Shown here: piece after piece, positions 1 to 8,217 of the stretch | Numbering within the stretch: the first letter of the stretch is position 1 | Layout: each line of letters begins with the position of its first letter | Assembly (NCBI RefSeq): GCF_900141805.1 | Contig: NZ_FQYN01000004.1 | Coordinates: 62,001-126,000, forward strand | Direction: 5' to 3' | DNA: 64,000 bases | Source: Hymenobacter daecheongensis DSM 21074 | GTDB taxonomy: Bacteria; Bacteroidota; Bacteroidia; Cytophagales; Hymenobacteraceae | Notes under the pieces: model-generated | Database searches by the model: none | What the model saw: only the letters and a program-made list of their open reading frames with translations | What the model was told of the DNA's origin: nothing | Translations under genes and position numbers: made by a program

Positions 1-126
1 AACAGCCGGACAAAGGCAACCGGAGCCCAGTGAATCATAGCGGAATAGAAATAGGTAGCGCCGGAAATAATCGAGCGGGTAAGCTGCTAAAAATCCGGCA
101 TAGTTTGCTGCTGAATTCCAATCATT

Positions 127-283
127 TGTCATCCTGAGCCCTGCGAAGGACCTTCCTCGGTAAAGTAAGAAGCCATTTGGAATGAGCAAAGCCCCTTACC
201 GTTAGCGCGGTAAAGGGCTTTGTACGTTGGGCTAAGGCGGCATTAAACTACGAGGAAGGTCCTTCGCAGGGCTCAGGATGACA
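127..283. repeat. Long inverted repeat, GTCATCCTGAGC family, copy 1
   Basis: Perfect 33-base arms at 127-159 and 251-283. The outer word is TGTCATCCTGAGC, followed by GAAGGACCTT. A second hairpin is nested inside at 187-222 (CAAAGCCC / GGGCTTTG), terminator-like on both strands. It lies downstream of the minus-strand acetyltransferase gene. Related outer arms recur at 27487, 34891 and 38925. Positions 1-126 show no gene or recognisable element. Confidence 0.93.
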
Positions 284-306
284 GATAGCTCCAACAGCGC
301 GCCGCC

Positions 307-747
307 TCATTCTGCCTTATGTAACTTCATCTTGAAGTGCTCAATGTCGCACTCCGTGAACTGCTCGCCCACCTTCGCAAAGCCGTGACGCTCATAGAAT
401 GGAATGGCCCGCAGCTGGGCGTTCAGGTACACCGGCTGGCCGGGGTAAGCGGCGGCTACATCGGCCAGCACGCGCCGGAGCAGGGCCGCGCCCACAGCTT
501 GGTTGCGGTATTCTTCCAGCACGGCGAAGCGCTCCAGCTTCACCCCGCCTTCGGTGCGCCGCCAGCGGGCGGCGCCGCAGGGCGTGCCGTCGGTGGTGCG
601 GGCCAGGTAGTGGCGGGCATCGGTGTGGTCGTGCTCGTCGTTTTCAGCGTCGGCGGGCACGCCCTGGCCCTCCACGAATACTTTGTGCCGAATGGCCAGC
701 GCGGCCGCCAGCTCCTGGGGCGCGGATACGGATTGAATGGTTAGCAT
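307..747 (-). CDS. GNAT family N-acetyltransferase (ElaA/YjcF-like)
   Basis: A 146-residue single-domain acetyltransferase. The N-terminal part has the IRHKVFVEGQGVPADAEND stretch typical of small ElaA/YjcF-type GNAT proteins. The acetyl-CoA binding strand-loop-helix follows at about residues 73-90 (LERFAVL...YRNQAVGAALL), and the C-terminal part has PFYERHGF, a GNAT motif B signature. The start is the ATG at 747. The substrate cannot be read from sequence. It is transcribed away from phoH, with a terminator between them, so it is probably a separate unit. The 127-283 repeat follows its stop and may act as its terminator. Confidence 0.88.
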   Translation of the reverse strand: MLTIQSVSAPQELAAALAIRHKVFVEGQGVPADAENDEHDHTDARHYLARTTDGTPCGAARWRRTEGGVKLERFAVLEEYRNQAVGAALLRRVLADVAAAYPGQPVYLNAQLRAIPFYERHGFAKVGEQFTECDIEHFKMKLHKAE

Positions 748-804
748 AGACTCAAATTTCTGACAGATTCAGGTTCCAATTGACTTTGCCGCCGTTCGGC
801 AAAG

Positions 805-840
805 CAAAAGGCCCTTTCCGGGGCGGGAACGGGCCTTTTG
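805..840 (-). terminator. Intrinsic terminator downstream of phoH
   Basis: A perfect 10-base stem CAAAAGGCCC (805-814) / GGGCCTTTTG (831-840) lies 28 bases past the phoH stop. On the minus strand the 3' arm ends in TTTTG followed by CTTT, a fair U-tract. Confidence 0.8.
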
Positions 841-867
841 CCTTAAAAACAACGACCTCAAAAGCCG

Positions 868-1974
868 TTACAAGTTTTCGTTATTCACCGGCAGCTCCCG
901 CATGCCGTCGTCTTCGGGGCGGGCATCGGGGTGGTGGCTGGCATCGGGCTTGGCCGTGGAGTTGGGCTGATACGGGCGGGCCGGGCGCACGGGCCGACTG
1001 GCCTGGTCGCGCTGCTGCTGCTCGTCGAACCGGTCGTAGGCTACCACAATTTCCTTCACCAGGCGGTGGCGCACCACGTCCTCGGCTGTCATTTCCACGA
1101 AGCCAATGCCGCGCACATCCTTCAGGATGTCCAGCGCCTGAATCAGGCCGGACTTCTGCTTGGTGGGCAGGTCAATCTGGCTCCGGTCGCCGTTCACCAT
1201 CACCTTCGCCATCGGGCCCATGCGGGTCAGAAACATCTTCAGCTGCGAGGGCGTGGTGTTCTGGGCCTCATCGAGCAGCACGAAGGCGTTGTTGAGGGTA
1301 CGGCCGCGCATGTAGGCCAGCGGGGCAATTTCGATGATCTTATTTTCCTGGTAGAATTTCAGCTTTTCGGCCGGAATCATGTCTTCCAGGGCATCATAAA
1401 TCGGACGCAGATACGGGTCTACCTTCTCCTTCATGTCGCCGGGCAAGAAGCCCAGATTCTCGCCCGCTTCCACCACGGGCCGCGAAATGATGATCTTCTT
1501 GACCTCCTTGTTTTTGAGCGCCCGCACGGCCAGCGCCACCGAAACGTAGGTTTTGCCCGTGCCGGCCGGCCCCAGCGCAAACACCAGGTCGTGCTTCATC
1601 ACGGCATCCACCAGCTTCTGCTGGTTGGGAGTTTTGGCCTTGATTACGCCGCCTTTGGCCCCGAAAATAATAACATCGGAAGGTGGCGTGCTGGCAATTA
1701 CCCGCTCTTCCTGCTCATCGTCGGCGGCGGCAATGTGCTCGGCCACGGTGCGGTCGGTGATTTGCCCGAATTGATGATAATGCTCGATCAGAGACGACAG
1801 GATTTCATTGATCCTGGCAATAATGGGCGTTTGTCCCTGAATCTTAATCTCGTTGCCTCGCGAAATGATTTTGCTGCCGGGAAAGGCCGCGGCCAGCTGG
1901 CGGATGTTCTGGTTGTCGGGTCCGAGGAAGTCGACAAGAGAAACGTTTTCGAGCGTGATGATTTTCTCGACCAA
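868..1974 (-). CDS. phoH: PhoH family ATPase
   Basis: A 368-residue cytoplasmic PhoH/YbeZ-type P-loop ATPase. This family is linked to RNA metabolism and ribosome maturation. A KH-like N-terminal region spans about 1-100. Walker A GPAGTGKT is at 135-142 and Walker B VLLDEAQ at 232-238. The C-terminal 50 residues are a low-complexity Arg/Pro/Gln-rich tail. The start appears to be TTG at 1974: the encoded N-terminus (M)VEKIITLENVSL is typical of Bacteroidota PhoH proteins, and no in-frame ATG or GTG lies just upstream. It is divergent from the gene at 2113, with a short 138-base intergenic region. Confidence 0.95.
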   Translation of the reverse strand: MVEKIITLENVSLVDFLGPDNQNIRQLAAAFPGSKIISRGNEIKIQGQTPIIARINEILSSLIEHYHQFGQITDRTVAEHIAAADDEQEERVIASTPPSDVIIFGAKGGVIKAKTPNQQKLVDAVMKHDLVFALGPAGTGKTYVSVALAVRALKNKEVKKIIISRPVVEAGENLGFLPGDMKEKVDPYLRPIYDALEDMIPAEKLKFYQENKIIEIAPLAYMRGRTLNNAFVLLDEAQNTTPSQLKMFLTRMGPMAKVMVNGDRSQIDLPTKQKSGLIQALDILKDVRGIGFVEMTAEDVVRHRLVKEIVVAYDRFDEQQQRDQASRPVRPARPYQPNSTAKPDASHHPDARPEDDGMRELPVNNENL

Positions 1975-2030
1975 ACTGTGGGTGGGTTTAAGCGAAGGGA
2001 AGTTTTAAATGGTAACCAGGAGGGCCGGCA

Positions 2031-2062
2031 TTGGTTCCATCCGGCCAAATAGCCTACTTTTG
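2031..2062 (+). promoter_or_regulatory. Bacteroidota-type promoter for the gene at 2113
   Basis: A -7 element TACTTTTG lies at 2055-2062 with a TTGG at 2031-2034, about 20 bases upstream. This matches the Bacteroidota consensus (TTTG, 17-21 bases, TAnnTTTG). The leader would be about 45 bases. Confidence 0.55.
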
Positions 2063-2112
2063 CCGCCCCCACACGGGGTAAACAATAGTACGAAGAACTG
2101 AGGATTTCCGGC

Positions 2113-2874
2113 ATGGGGCTGATTACGTTTCTCTCCGATTTTGGCTACCGAGACCATTACGTGGCGGCGGTGAAAGCCCGGATCATGCAGCTGGCTCCCA
2201 CTCAATCCGTGCTCGACCTCAGCCACGGCATCGAGCCCTTCAACATTGCCCACGCCGTGCACGTGCTCGACGCCGTATTCCGCGATTTTCCCCTCGGCAC
2301 GGTGCATCTGGTGGGCGTGAGCGACCATGGCACCAAGGGCAGCTGGCACGCGCTGCAGTTTGCCGGGCACTTCTTCGTGGCCGCCGACAATGGCCTGCTA
2401 GCCCTGCTCACCGACGGGCAGCCCGAAGCCATGGTCCGGCTGGCAGCCGAAGCCACCGCCTCCCCCACCCGCGACGTGCTGGCCCCCGCTGCCGTGCAGC
2501 TGGCCCAGGGCGCACCACTCGCCGAGCTGGGCCAACCCACCACGGAGCTGTATCAGCTCATGAACCGCCAGCTGCGCCTGCAGGATAACCGCATCACCGG
2601 CCACATTATCCACGTCGATCATTACGGCAACCTCGTCACCAACATCAGCCGCACGGCTATGGAGGTCATTGCGCGGGGCCGGCCCGGCACTATTCACTTT
2701 GCCCGCGAAACCGTGCGCGACATTGTGCCCCATTTCCAGGCCGCCGACCCCGGCGAGGCGGTCTGTATTTTCAACAGTCAGGACCGCCTCTGCATCGGAG
2801 TCAACCAGGGCAATGCCTCCGAGCTGCTGGGCCTGCACTTCGACTCGCAGGTTGATATTCGGTTTGCCGGCTAG
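2113..2874 (+). CDS. S-adenosyl-L-methionine hydroxide adenosyltransferase (DUF62)
   Basis: A 253-residue full-length member of the fluorinase/SAM hydrolase fold family, which converts SAM and water to adenosine and methionine. The N-terminal domain begins with ITFLSDFGYRDHYVAAVK, the characteristic family start carrying the aspartate that contacts SAM ribose. The C-terminal beta domain includes HVDHYGNLVTNI at about 175-187, another signature. The start is the ATG at 2113, preceded by a good -7 element. No operon partner is evident. The physiological role of these hydrolases in Bacteroidota is not settled. Confidence 0.93.
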   Translation: MGLITFLSDFGYRDHYVAAVKARIMQLAPTQSVLDLSHGIEPFNIAHAVHVLDAVFRDFPLGTVHLVGVSDHGTKGSWHALQFAGHFFVAADNGLLALLTDGQPEAMVRLAAEATASPTRDVLAPAAVQLAQGAPLAELGQPTTELYQLMNRQLRLQDNRITGHIIHVDHYGNLVTNISRTAMEVIARGRPGTIHFARETVRDIVPHFQAADPGEAVCIFNSQDRLCIGVNQGNASELLGLHFDSQVDIRFAG

Positions 2875-3026
2875 CGAAACGGCGGTTGCCACAACCTATT
2901 CCCACTCGCCAAAAAGCCTGATTCTAGCCTGTTGAAGCAGTTTTTTATTTATTTTTATATTATGTTAAGTAAAATAGCCAACTTGTCAGGCTAGTATTTT
3001 CCGCACCAAAACTTCTCTTCTTTCCT

Positions 3027-3332
3027 ATGCTGATCCGAATTGTGCGCATGACTTTCCAGCCGGAGCGCACCGCCGAATTTCTGCGAATATTTCAGGACTC
3101 CGACGCTCTGATCCGGCAGATGCCCGGCTGCCTGCGGTTGGAGCTTTGGCAGGATGCCGACCAGCCAAATATTTACTGCACCCACAGCCATTGGGCCTCG
3201 GCCGAGGCGCTGAATGCCTACCGCCGCTCGGCGCTGTTCGGGCAGGTGTGGCCGGCCACTAAGGCGCTGTTTGCCGTTCCGGCGCAGGCTTTCTCCGTAC
3301 ACCAGGTCAGTCTCCCCATTAGCCAGCCGTAA
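3027..3332 (+). CDS. Antibiotic biosynthesis monooxygenase (ABM)-fold protein
   Basis: A 101-residue small ferredoxin-like alpha/beta barrel protein of the ABM/YgiN type. Supporting features are a first strand IRIVRMTFQP, a central CLRLELWQD and THSHWASAEALNAYRRS, where members of this family place a conserved Trp/Ser helix. Such proteins range from quinol monooxygenases to stress-related dimers of unknown substrate, so the oxygenase activity is unproven here. It is followed after 27 bases by hscB on the same strand, and the two may be co-transcribed. The 2875-3026 upstream gap is AT-rich around 2940-2975 and probably contains the promoter. Confidence 0.82.
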   Translation: MLIRIVRMTFQPERTAEFLRIFQDSDALIRQMPGCLRLELWQDADQPNIYCTHSHWASAEALNAYRRSALFGQVWPATKALFAVPAQAFSVHQVSLPISQP

Positions 3333-3359
3333 TACGGTTCCCCTCCCCAGCGCCCTGCC

Positions 3360-3896
3360 ATGACCACCAACTACTTCGAGTTCTACGAGCTACCCGAAAC
3401 CTTCCGACCCGATGAGGCCGCGCTGAAAAGCAAGTACTACGCTCTTAGCCGCGAATATCATCCTGATTTTCATGCTACGGCCCCGCCCGAGCGGCAGCAG
3501 GAGATTCTGCAGCTGGCCACGCTCAATACCAACGCCTACCGCACCCTCTCCCACCCCGAGCAGCGCATGGCCTACATTCTGGGCCAGCATGGGCTGCTGG
3601 AAGAAGGCAAGCAGGAGTTGCCCGCCGATTTTCTGATGGAGGTAATGGATCTGAACGAGCAACTGATGGAGCTGGAGTTTGAGCCCGACCCGGCTATTGT
3701 GGCCCGCGTTGAGCATGAGGTCGATAGCCTATCGGAGGGGCTGGATGCGGGCATTGAGCCCGTGCTGGCCGGCTACGCCGGCCTGCCCGCCGACGTGCGC
3801 CCGCAGGCCCTGCACCAGGTAAGAACTTACTACCTGAAACGGCGCTACCTGTTGCGCATTCGCGAAAGTCTGGCTAAGTTTGCAGCCCGTTCCTGA
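3360..3896 (+). CDS. hscB: Fe-S protein assembly co-chaperone HscB
   Basis: A 178-residue J-domain co-chaperone that delivers the IscU scaffold to HscA during iron-sulfur cluster transfer. The J domain covers about residues 1-75. Its HPD tripeptide is at 34-36 (REYHPDFHA), preceded by the helix SKYYALS. The C-terminal three-helix HSCB_C domain includes ADFLMEVMDLNEQL, the IscU-binding face. Length matches the family. No other isc genes are nearby, which is usual in Cytophagales. The start is the ATG at 3360. Confidence 0.94.
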   Translation: MTTNYFEFYELPETFRPDEAALKSKYYALSREYHPDFHATAPPERQQEILQLATLNTNAYRTLSHPEQRMAYILGQHGLLEEGKQELPADFLMEVMDLNEQLMELEFEPDPAIVARVEHEVDSLSEGLDAGIEPVLAGYAGLPADVRPQALHQVRTYYLKRRYLLRIRESLAKFAARS

Positions 3897-3914
3897 GTTG
3901 TGGGAACGAGTTTT

Positions 3915-3996
3915 GCCCGGATGGCGGAACTGGTAGACGCGTCGGTCTCAAACACCGATATCGAGAGATATGCCGGTTCGATTCCGGCTCCGGGTA
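3915..3996 (+). tRNA. tRNA-Leu (CAA)
   Basis: A class II tRNA with a long variable arm. The acceptor strands GCCCGGA (3915-3921) and TCCGGGT (3989-3995) pair with one G-U at the end, with discriminator A at 3996. The anticodon loop is CTCAAAC, placing the CAA anticodon at 3949-3951. The T arm has GGTTCGATTCC. The CCA end is not encoded. The gene starts 18 bases after the hscB stop. Confidence 0.96.
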
Positions 3997-3997
3997 C

Positions 3998-4040
3998 AAA
4001 AAAGGCCTTCAGCAGCAGTGTTGAAGGCCTTTTTTTGTTT
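3998..4040 (+). terminator. Intrinsic terminator after tRNA-Leu
   Basis: A 14-base stem AAAAAAGGCCTTCA / TGAAGGCCTTTTTT with a 10-base loop is followed by a T-run. It works in both directions on paper. It ends the hscB/tRNA region. Confidence 0.93.
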
Positions 4041-4259
4041 TAGGCCAGCGCCAATCCTCTAGCGTAGGCTATCAGCCACAACCCGCGGGCCCAGCGGCCT
4101 GCATGCCGAGTTAGGCTGGAGCTATGTAGCCGTAGGCTGGCTGGTAATGATGAATTCTGCTAAAGGCCGCCAGTGGAACAATAGCTTCCTTTTCCGTATT
4201 TCTCAGAACTTTCCAGCCCGCTTTTCGCTGCGTAGTGCAACCTACTTTTTCTGAATCGT

Positions 4260-4820
4260 ATGCTTGAACTCCTCCGACAACCCTGGCCCTGGTACGTAGC
4301 CGGCCCGCTCATCGGGCTGATGGTGCCAGCGCTGTTGCTTCTCGACAACAAAGCACTGGGTATTAGCAGTGCGCTACGGCAGATATGCGCGGCCTGCGTG
4401 CCGGCGGGCATTCCTTTTCTGCAGTATAACTGGCGGTCCGAAAGCTGGAATCTGTGGTTTGTGCTGGGTATTGTAGTGGGCGGCTTTGTGGGCTACCGCG
4501 TGCTGGGCCACCCCGAAACCATTGCCATATCAGCTGAAACGGTGCGCGACCTGCGGGCCCAGCTGCACCTGACGGACTTCACGGGGCTGCTGCCGCGTGA
4601 GCTGTTTGCGCTGGAAAACTTGGCTAACTGGCGGGGCTGGGTATTTCTGGTGCTGGGCGGCTTTCTGGTGGGCTTTGGCACACGCTACGCCGGGGGCTGC
4701 ACTTCGGGTCATGCTATTTCGGGCCTTTCCAACCTGCAATGGGTGTCGCTGGTGGCCGTCATCGGCTTTTTCGCCGGTGGCCTGCTCATGACGTGGATTA
4801 TCTATCCGTTGCTGTTTTAA
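4260..4820 (+). CDS. YeeE/YedE family membrane protein, large half
   Basis: A 186-residue integral membrane protein of the sulfur-transport (DUF395, YeeE/YedE) family. Hydrophobic segments are visible near residues 12-30, 62-78, 122-140 and 165-183. The family signature GGCTSGHAISGLSNL at about 145-159 contains the conserved Cys that in characterised YeeE lines the thiosulfate path. It is followed 13 bases later by a second half-size family member, so the two probably assemble together. This split form is common in Bacteroidota. Thiosulfate as substrate is inference from the family. Confidence 0.9.
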   Translation: MLELLRQPWPWYVAGPLIGLMVPALLLLDNKALGISSALRQICAACVPAGIPFLQYNWRSESWNLWFVLGIVVGGFVGYRVLGHPETIAISAETVRDLRAQLHLTDFTGLLPRELFALENLANWRGWVFLVLGGFLVGFGTRYAGGCTSGHAISGLSNLQWVSLVAVIGFFAGGLLMTWIIYPLLF

Positions 4821-4833
4821 ACTCCGCTTTACC

Positions 4834-5244
4834 ATGAAAGGCCTCAAATACCTGCTACTTGGGACACTTTTCGGCATTGTTCTGACCAAAAGTGAAGTCG
4901 TCAGCTGGTTCCGGATCCAGGAGATGTTCCGGTTTCAGGCGTTTCACATGTACGGCGTTATCGGCTCGGCTATGCTGGTCGGGATGCTGTCTATTCAACT
5001 CATCAAGCGCCGCCACCTGCGCAGCCTAAGCGGGCAGCCGATTGTGTTGGCCGATAAGCGGTTCAGCCACGGCGTCTGGATCGGGGGCATTATTTTCGGG
5101 CTGGGCTGGGCACTCACGGGGGCCTGCCCCGGCCCGATGTTCGCGCAGCTGGGCAGCGGCGTGGGCGCGGCGGCCGTGCTGATTCTGGCTGCTCTGGCCG
5201 GCACCTGGACCTACAGCGCCCTGCGCGAAAAGCTGCCGCATTAA
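4834..5244 (+). CDS. YeeE/YedE family membrane protein, small half (DUF6691-like)
   Basis: A 136-residue partner of the preceding gene, with four hydrophobic segments. The signature GWALTGACPGPMFAQLGSG at about 90-108 has the conserved Cys in the GxCPGP context. The genes are 13 bases apart and surely one operon. Paired half-size YeeE/YedE proteins are often found beside rhodanese, metallo-beta-lactamase or Crp-type regulators. Here the next gene downstream is a regulator with a CRP output module, which fits such a link but lies 457 bases away. That gap (5245-5701) holds no convincing gene or repeat. Confidence 0.88.
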   Translation: MKGLKYLLLGTLFGIVLTKSEVVSWFRIQEMFRFQAFHMYGVIGSAMLVGMLSIQLIKRRHLRSLSGQPIVLADKRFSHGVWIGGIIFGLGWALTGACPGPMFAQLGSGVGAAAVLILAALAGTWTYSALREKLPH

Positions 5245-5701
5245 GTAATACTGCGAGAGGAGAATAGCTACGACCTGTGCAGCCTGAGCCCTCAAGTTGC
5301 CCAGGCAGGCAATGAGGCAGCAAAGAATTGAGACTGAAACAACGCGCAGCGGCCCCTGGATTTTGCAGCATCTAACGGCTCATCGCCGCTAGCCGGCCGT
5401 TGCCTGGGCGCGCAGGGCGGCCGTTGTTTCCTCGGCCGCGGGCCAGCCCGGCTGCCGGCTCACCTAGGCCCTGGCGCCAGCAGCACGGCTCCGCCCGATA
5501 ACGCTTCGGAGGCCAAAGACAGCAGACCAGACATGGCAGGAAAAAAGCAGTGGAAGCCACAGCTACGCCCCCGCCCCGCGCGGCGGCATGACGAACATCA
5601 GCGGGAAAGCCTGACGCTACTCATTCCCCGATTTTTGCGGAAATTGCTTTTACCCCCGCCCGCCTGCCCGCCGCCCGCTCGTTACTACCCGCACCTGCGC
5701 T

Positions 5702-6751
5702 ATGAAAACGATTCTGCTGATTGAAGACAACGAGACGATCCGCGAAAACACGGCCGAGATTCTCATGCTGGCCGGCTACACTGTGCTCACGGCCGAAAAC
5801 GGCAAAATGGGCGTGAGCCTGGCCCTGACCACCAAGCCCGACCTGGTGGTGTGCGACATTATGATGCCCGTGCTCGATGGCTACGGCGTGCGGCAGATCT
5901 TCAACCAGAACCCACAGCTTACGGGCGTGCCGTTCATCTTTCTGACAGCCGATACCGAGCGCACCGACCTGCGCCGCGGCATGGCCCTGGAGGCCGGCAG
6001 CTACCTAACCAAGCCCTTCGAGGAAAGCGAGCTGCTGAGCGCCGTCAGCGGCCGCCTCCACCGCTTCCAGCACCTGCGGCCCGACTACGACCTGCACGCC
6101 GATGGCCTGCACGAGTTTTTGAGCGATGCCCGCGTGGCTGCCAATCTGGAAAGCCTTACCCTGGACCGCAAAGTGCACCTGGTGCGCAAAAAGCAGGATG
6201 TGTACCTCGAAGGCGACGAGCCCACGCGGCTGTACTTTGTGAAATCGGGGCGGGTGAAAACGGTGAAGACCACCGCCGCCGGCAAAGAATTGATTACGGG
6301 CCTCTACGGGCCGGGCGAGTTTTTCGGCTACCTGCCCCTGCTGGAGCACGCCTCGCACAGCGACTCGGGCGTGGCCGTCGACGACTCGGAGCTGGTGTAC
6401 ATTCCGCGGGATGATTTTGCCCAGCTGCTGCGCAACCCCGAGGTGGGCCAGCAGTTTATCCGGCTGCTGGCGGGCCGCGTGAGCGAGCGGGAGCAGCAGC
6501 TGCTGGCCATGGCCTACAGCTCCATCCGGCGGCGCGTGGCCGACACGCTGCTGCGCCTGCACGAGCAGGCCGGCGCGGCCCCGGATGGCAGCATTCAGCT
6601 CTCGCGCGACGATATGGCCGCCGTGGTAGGCACCGCGCCCGAGTCGCTGATTCGCACCCTGAGCGAGTTCAAGCATGATGGCCTGATCGAGCTGACGCCC
6701 AAGAACATTCGCGTATTGCAGCCCGAAAAGCTGCGGCGGGCACACTGGTAG
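5702..6751 (+). CDS. Response regulator with CRP-like cNMP-binding and HTH output
   Basis: A 349-residue fusion of a receiver domain and a full CRP/FNR module. The receiver (1-120) has acidic pocket E8/D9, phosphoacceptor D52 (VCDIMMPVLDG), T82 and K104. A cyclic-nucleotide-binding barrel covers about 150-270 (VYLEGDEPTRLYFVKSGRVK, then GPGEFFGYLPLL). The winged HTH covers about 275-340 (LSRDDMAAVVGTAPESLIRTL). No histidine kinase is adjacent, so the phosphodonor is unknown. The barrel lacks an obvious canonical cAMP-binding RxS segment, so it may sense something else or only dimerise. The start is the ATG at 5702. Confidence 0.93.
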   Translation: MKTILLIEDNETIRENTAEILMLAGYTVLTAENGKMGVSLALTTKPDLVVCDIMMPVLDGYGVRQIFNQNPQLTGVPFIFLTADTERTDLRRGMALEAGSYLTKPFEESELLSAVSGRLHRFQHLRPDYDLHADGLHEFLSDARVAANLESLTLDRKVHLVRKKQDVYLEGDEPTRLYFVKSGRVKTVKTTAAGKELITGLYGPGEFFGYLPLLEHASHSDSGVAVDDSELVYIPRDDFAQLLRNPEVGQQFIRLLAGRVSEREQQLLAMAYSSIRRRVADTLLRLHEQAGAAPDGSIQLSRDDMAAVVGTAPESLIRTLSEFKHDGLIELTPKNIRVLQPEKLRRAHW

Positions 6752-6897
6752 CCGGCATTTTTTCTCGAAATCAGGCCGGCTCTTGCCGGTTATTCGGCTG
6801 ACTTTCCGAATTTCCCCGTGGCGCACCGAAGCCAGCCCCAGCGTTTCTTTCTGGCAACGCGGCGCCCCTAGGCTTCCTTTCTGCCCTCCCGTCGGCC

Positions 6898-7971
6898 ATG
6901 TCGCACCCCACCCATACCATCTACACGCCCTACCAGCGCCATGTGCTGCTGATTGTGGTGCTGGTGGCGCTGGGCAGCCTTATTCTGTACGGGCTGGGCA
7001 GCTACCTTTCGGCGTTTCTGGGGGCGGGCATTCTGTATGTGGCGCTGCGGCCGTGGTATGCCGCGCTGGTGCATCGGCGCGGCTGGAACCGGCAGCTGGT
7101 GGCGGGGCTGCTGCTGCTGTTCACGGTGGTGACGCTCATGGTGCCGTTTTATGCCCTGAGCACCATGCTGTTTGAGCGGCTGCGCAACATCGGGCAATAC
7201 ACCGATCAGGCGCTGGCCGTGGTGCGGCGGCTGGAGCGCCTCACCGGCTATTCGCTTACCAGCGAGCAAACCGTGCGCACGCTGCTCGGGCAGCTGGCCA
7301 GCGCCATCAGCCGGTGGCTGCCCACGCTGGCCGGTGGCGTGCTGCATTTGGTTTTTGTGATGGCGCTGCTGCTGTTCACGCTCTACTATCTGTTTGTGCA
7401 GGAAGAAGCCTTTCTGCACAACCTGCGCCGCTACCTGCCCTTCCGCCCCGATACGCTCGACAAGCTGCGCGAGGCCCTGCAGAACAACGTGCGGGCCAAC
7501 GTGGTGGCCCAGGTGCTCATTTCCATCGTGCAGGGCGTGCTTACGGGGTTGCTGCTGTGGGTGTTCGGGGTGCCCGATCCGTTTTTCTGGGGCGCAATTG
7601 GCTTTTTCGTGGCCTTCATTCCGGTGCTGGGCACGCCGCTGGTGTGGGGGCCGGCGGCGCTCTACCAGTTTGCGCACGGGGCCATCGGGCAGGGCGCGGG
7701 CATTCTGCTGGTGGGCGGCCTAGTAGTGATGAACGTGGACAACCTGCTGCGCATCCTGCTGGCCCGACGCATGGGCAACATTCATCCGCTCGTGACGCTG
7801 GCCGGGGCCACGCTGGGCATCATCCTGTTCGGCATTCTGGGACTGGTTATCGGTCCGCTGCTGCTCTCCTATATGGGCGTGCTGCTGCATGTATTTGCCC
7901 AGGAAAACCAGCGGGCGCGGGCCACGGAAGGCCCGGCGGCGGTGGAAAATCAACCCGCTGAAAAGGTGTGA
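6898..7971 (+). CDS. AI-2E family transporter
   Basis: A 357-residue polytopic inner-membrane protein of the AI-2E/PerM family. It has paired N-terminal helices (residues 14-60), a helix near 70-90, a soluble segment of about 95-150 that typically protrudes, then the conserved C-terminal helix cluster. That cluster includes GAIGFFVAFIPVLGTPLVWGP at about 238-258, the family hallmark. Members export diverse solutes or act in Na+/H+ exchange, so transport of autoinducer-2 is not implied. It follows the receiver-CRP gene by 146 bases on the same strand. Confidence 0.9.
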   Translation: MSHPTHTIYTPYQRHVLLIVVLVALGSLILYGLGSYLSAFLGAGILYVALRPWYAALVHRRGWNRQLVAGLLLLFTVVTLMVPFYALSTMLFERLRNIGQYTDQALAVVRRLERLTGYSLTSEQTVRTLLGQLASAISRWLPTLAGGVLHLVFVMALLLFTLYYLFVQEEAFLHNLRRYLPFRPDTLDKLREALQNNVRANVVAQVLISIVQGVLTGLLLWVFGVPDPFFWGAIGFFVAFIPVLGTPLVWGPAALYQFAHGAIGQGAGILLVGGLVVMNVDNLLRILLARRMGNIHPLVTLAGATLGIILFGILGLVIGPLLLSYMGVLLHVFAQENQRARATEGPAAVENQPAEKV

Positions 7972-7976
7972 AATGC

Positions 7977-8062
7977 GCTACTTCGCGTCTCGGCGTTGCT
8001 GACGTTGTTTCGTTGTTTATTCAGATTAGCATCTATCGTTCAACGACGAGACGCGAAGTAGC
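7977..8062. repeat. Inverted repeat, GCTACTTCGCGTCTCG family
   Basis: Perfect 16-base arms at 7977-7992 and 8047-8062, just after the stop of the AI-2E family gene. The arm words resemble those of the 28-base repeat at 21026-21108 (both contain CGACGAGACGC near the right arm). The rest of the 7972-8217 gap shows no gene. Confidence 0.85.
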
Positions 8063-8217
8063 ACGGCCCTACGCCGTTCCGATGACCTGAAGAATCGGCG
8101 GGCGCAGCTTCCCACTTGCAGCCCGATAGACACCGGATGCCGGGCATTGCACGCAGCTGGATGGACGCAGGCGCTACCCAACAAACTCAACCGTGGTAGA
8201 AACATTGGGCGGCGCCC

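Noticed and set aside
127..283. Structured regulatory RNA or riboswitch
   Set aside because: Outer arms are perfect DNA palindromes found elsewhere in unrelated settings, with no downstream gene in reading direction; a mobile repeat explains it better.
5533..5724. Small open frame of 63 codons before the receiver-CRP gene
   Set aside because: Pro/Arg-rich, overlaps the real start at 5702 and has no promoter-like or family signal.
6898..7971. Autoinducer-2 quorum sensing system
   Set aside because: Only the broad AI-2E transporter family name suggests it; no luxS or Lsr genes are seen, and the family has other substrates.
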